From positions 1 to 5,712 of the forward strand of contig PXSX01000165.1 in the NCBI GenBank assembly GCA_003022655.1: 5,712 nt of DNA. The letters run 5' to 3'. Position 1 is the first letter of the stretch. Each line of letters opens with the position of its first letter. The notes beneath the pieces were generated by a model that did no database searches, was not told the origin of the DNA, and was given only the letters and a program-made list of their open reading frames with translations. The position numbers were made by a program, and so were the translations under genes. The stretch comes from Bacteroidetes bacterium QH_1_64_81. Its GTDB lineage: Bacteria; Bacteroidota; Rhodothermia; Rhodothermales; Salinibacteraceae. Shown here one piece after another: positions 5,615-5,712 of the stretch.

Positions 5615-5712
5615 ATGAGCACCGCCGTTGCCCGCCGCCATCTGACTGTGGAGGAGTACCTTGAGCTCGACGCCGACGCCGACGAGGTCCGCTACGAGTA
5701 CCTCGACGGGCG
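5615..5712 (+). CDS. Uma2-family (DUF820) protein, N-terminal fragment
   Basis: The frame opens at ATG 5615 and runs off the window after about 33 codons. The visible part contains HLTVEEYLELDADADEVRYE and then YLDG, the typical opening of Uma2/DUF820 proteins (TVEEYL, a short linker, then R-YEYLDG). These have a PD-(D/E)XK nuclease-like fold, are often present in many paralogous copies, and have unproven cellular roles. The catalytic residues lie beyond the window, so integrity cannot be judged. There is no clear Shine-Dalgarno. A 325-bp gap separates it from the HD-domain gene, so it is probably a separate transcription unit. Confidence 0.8.
   Translation, partial: MSTAVARRHLTVEEYLELDADADEVRYEYLDG

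Noticed and set aside
4589..5641. 350-codon minus-strand frame antisense to the HD-domain gene
   Set aside because: The plus-strand protein matches the YedJ family throughout; the minus translation shows no family features.
1..5712. CRISPR array, insertion sequence, attachment site at the tRNA, or defence/toxin-antitoxin system
   Set aside because: I saw no regularly spaced repeats, no transposase or integrase, no duplicated tRNA 3' end within the window, and no toxin-antitoxin pair.

Overview
The window looks like ordinary chromosome from a GC-rich, probably halophilic member of the Bacteroidota/Rhodothermota branch; Salinibacter or a close relative is my best guess. The reasons are the strongly acidic proteins (Asp/Glu-rich trigger factor, acidic ClpP tail), the lack of clear Shine-Dalgarno sequences before the starts, and the gene families present. 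The organism assignment is inference, because no rRNA or other definitive marker is present.

Layout. (1) 1-1176 (+): trigger factor (tig), missing about 46 N-terminal residues. (2) 1357-2103 (+): clpP, with its own candidate promoter and an operator-like inverted repeat, closed by a strong intrinsic terminator at 2131-2168. (3) 2296-2370 (-): a complete tRNA-Glu(CTC) with its own candidate promoter (2379-2406) and a perfect 13-bp intrinsic terminator (2229-2278), both on the minus strand. (4) 2371-2892: about 520 bp with no convincing gene. (5) 2893-3978 (+): an exported lipoprotein with a SurA-like N-terminal region and a parvulin peptidyl-prolyl isomerase domain, followed by a likely terminator. 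(6) 4050-4499 (-): an ElaA-type GNAT acetyltransferase. (7) 4634-5290 (+): a YedJ-type HD-domain phosphohydrolase, divergent from the GNAT gene. (8) 5291-5614: about 325 bp without a recognised gene. (9) 5615-5712 (+): the first 33 codons of a Uma2-family (DUF820) protein, cut by the window end.

The first half is a protein-quality-control neighbourhood: a ribosome-bound chaperone (trigger factor), a cytoplasmic protease core (ClpP), and a cell-envelope foldase (parvulin lipoprotein). The clpX gene that commonly follows tig-clpP is not here; a tRNA on the opposite strand occupies the space. The second half is a set of unrelated housekeeping or accessory enzymes.

The most interesting point is in ClpP. 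The position that aligns with the catalytic Asp of E. coli ClpP is Asn (N203), giving a Ser-His-Asn triad like that described for Listeria ClpP1. Trigger factor also carries a His-rich loop in a PPIase domain that has lost the usual FKBP active-site segment. I see no convincing new multi-gene system, CRISPR array, insertion sequence or defence island.
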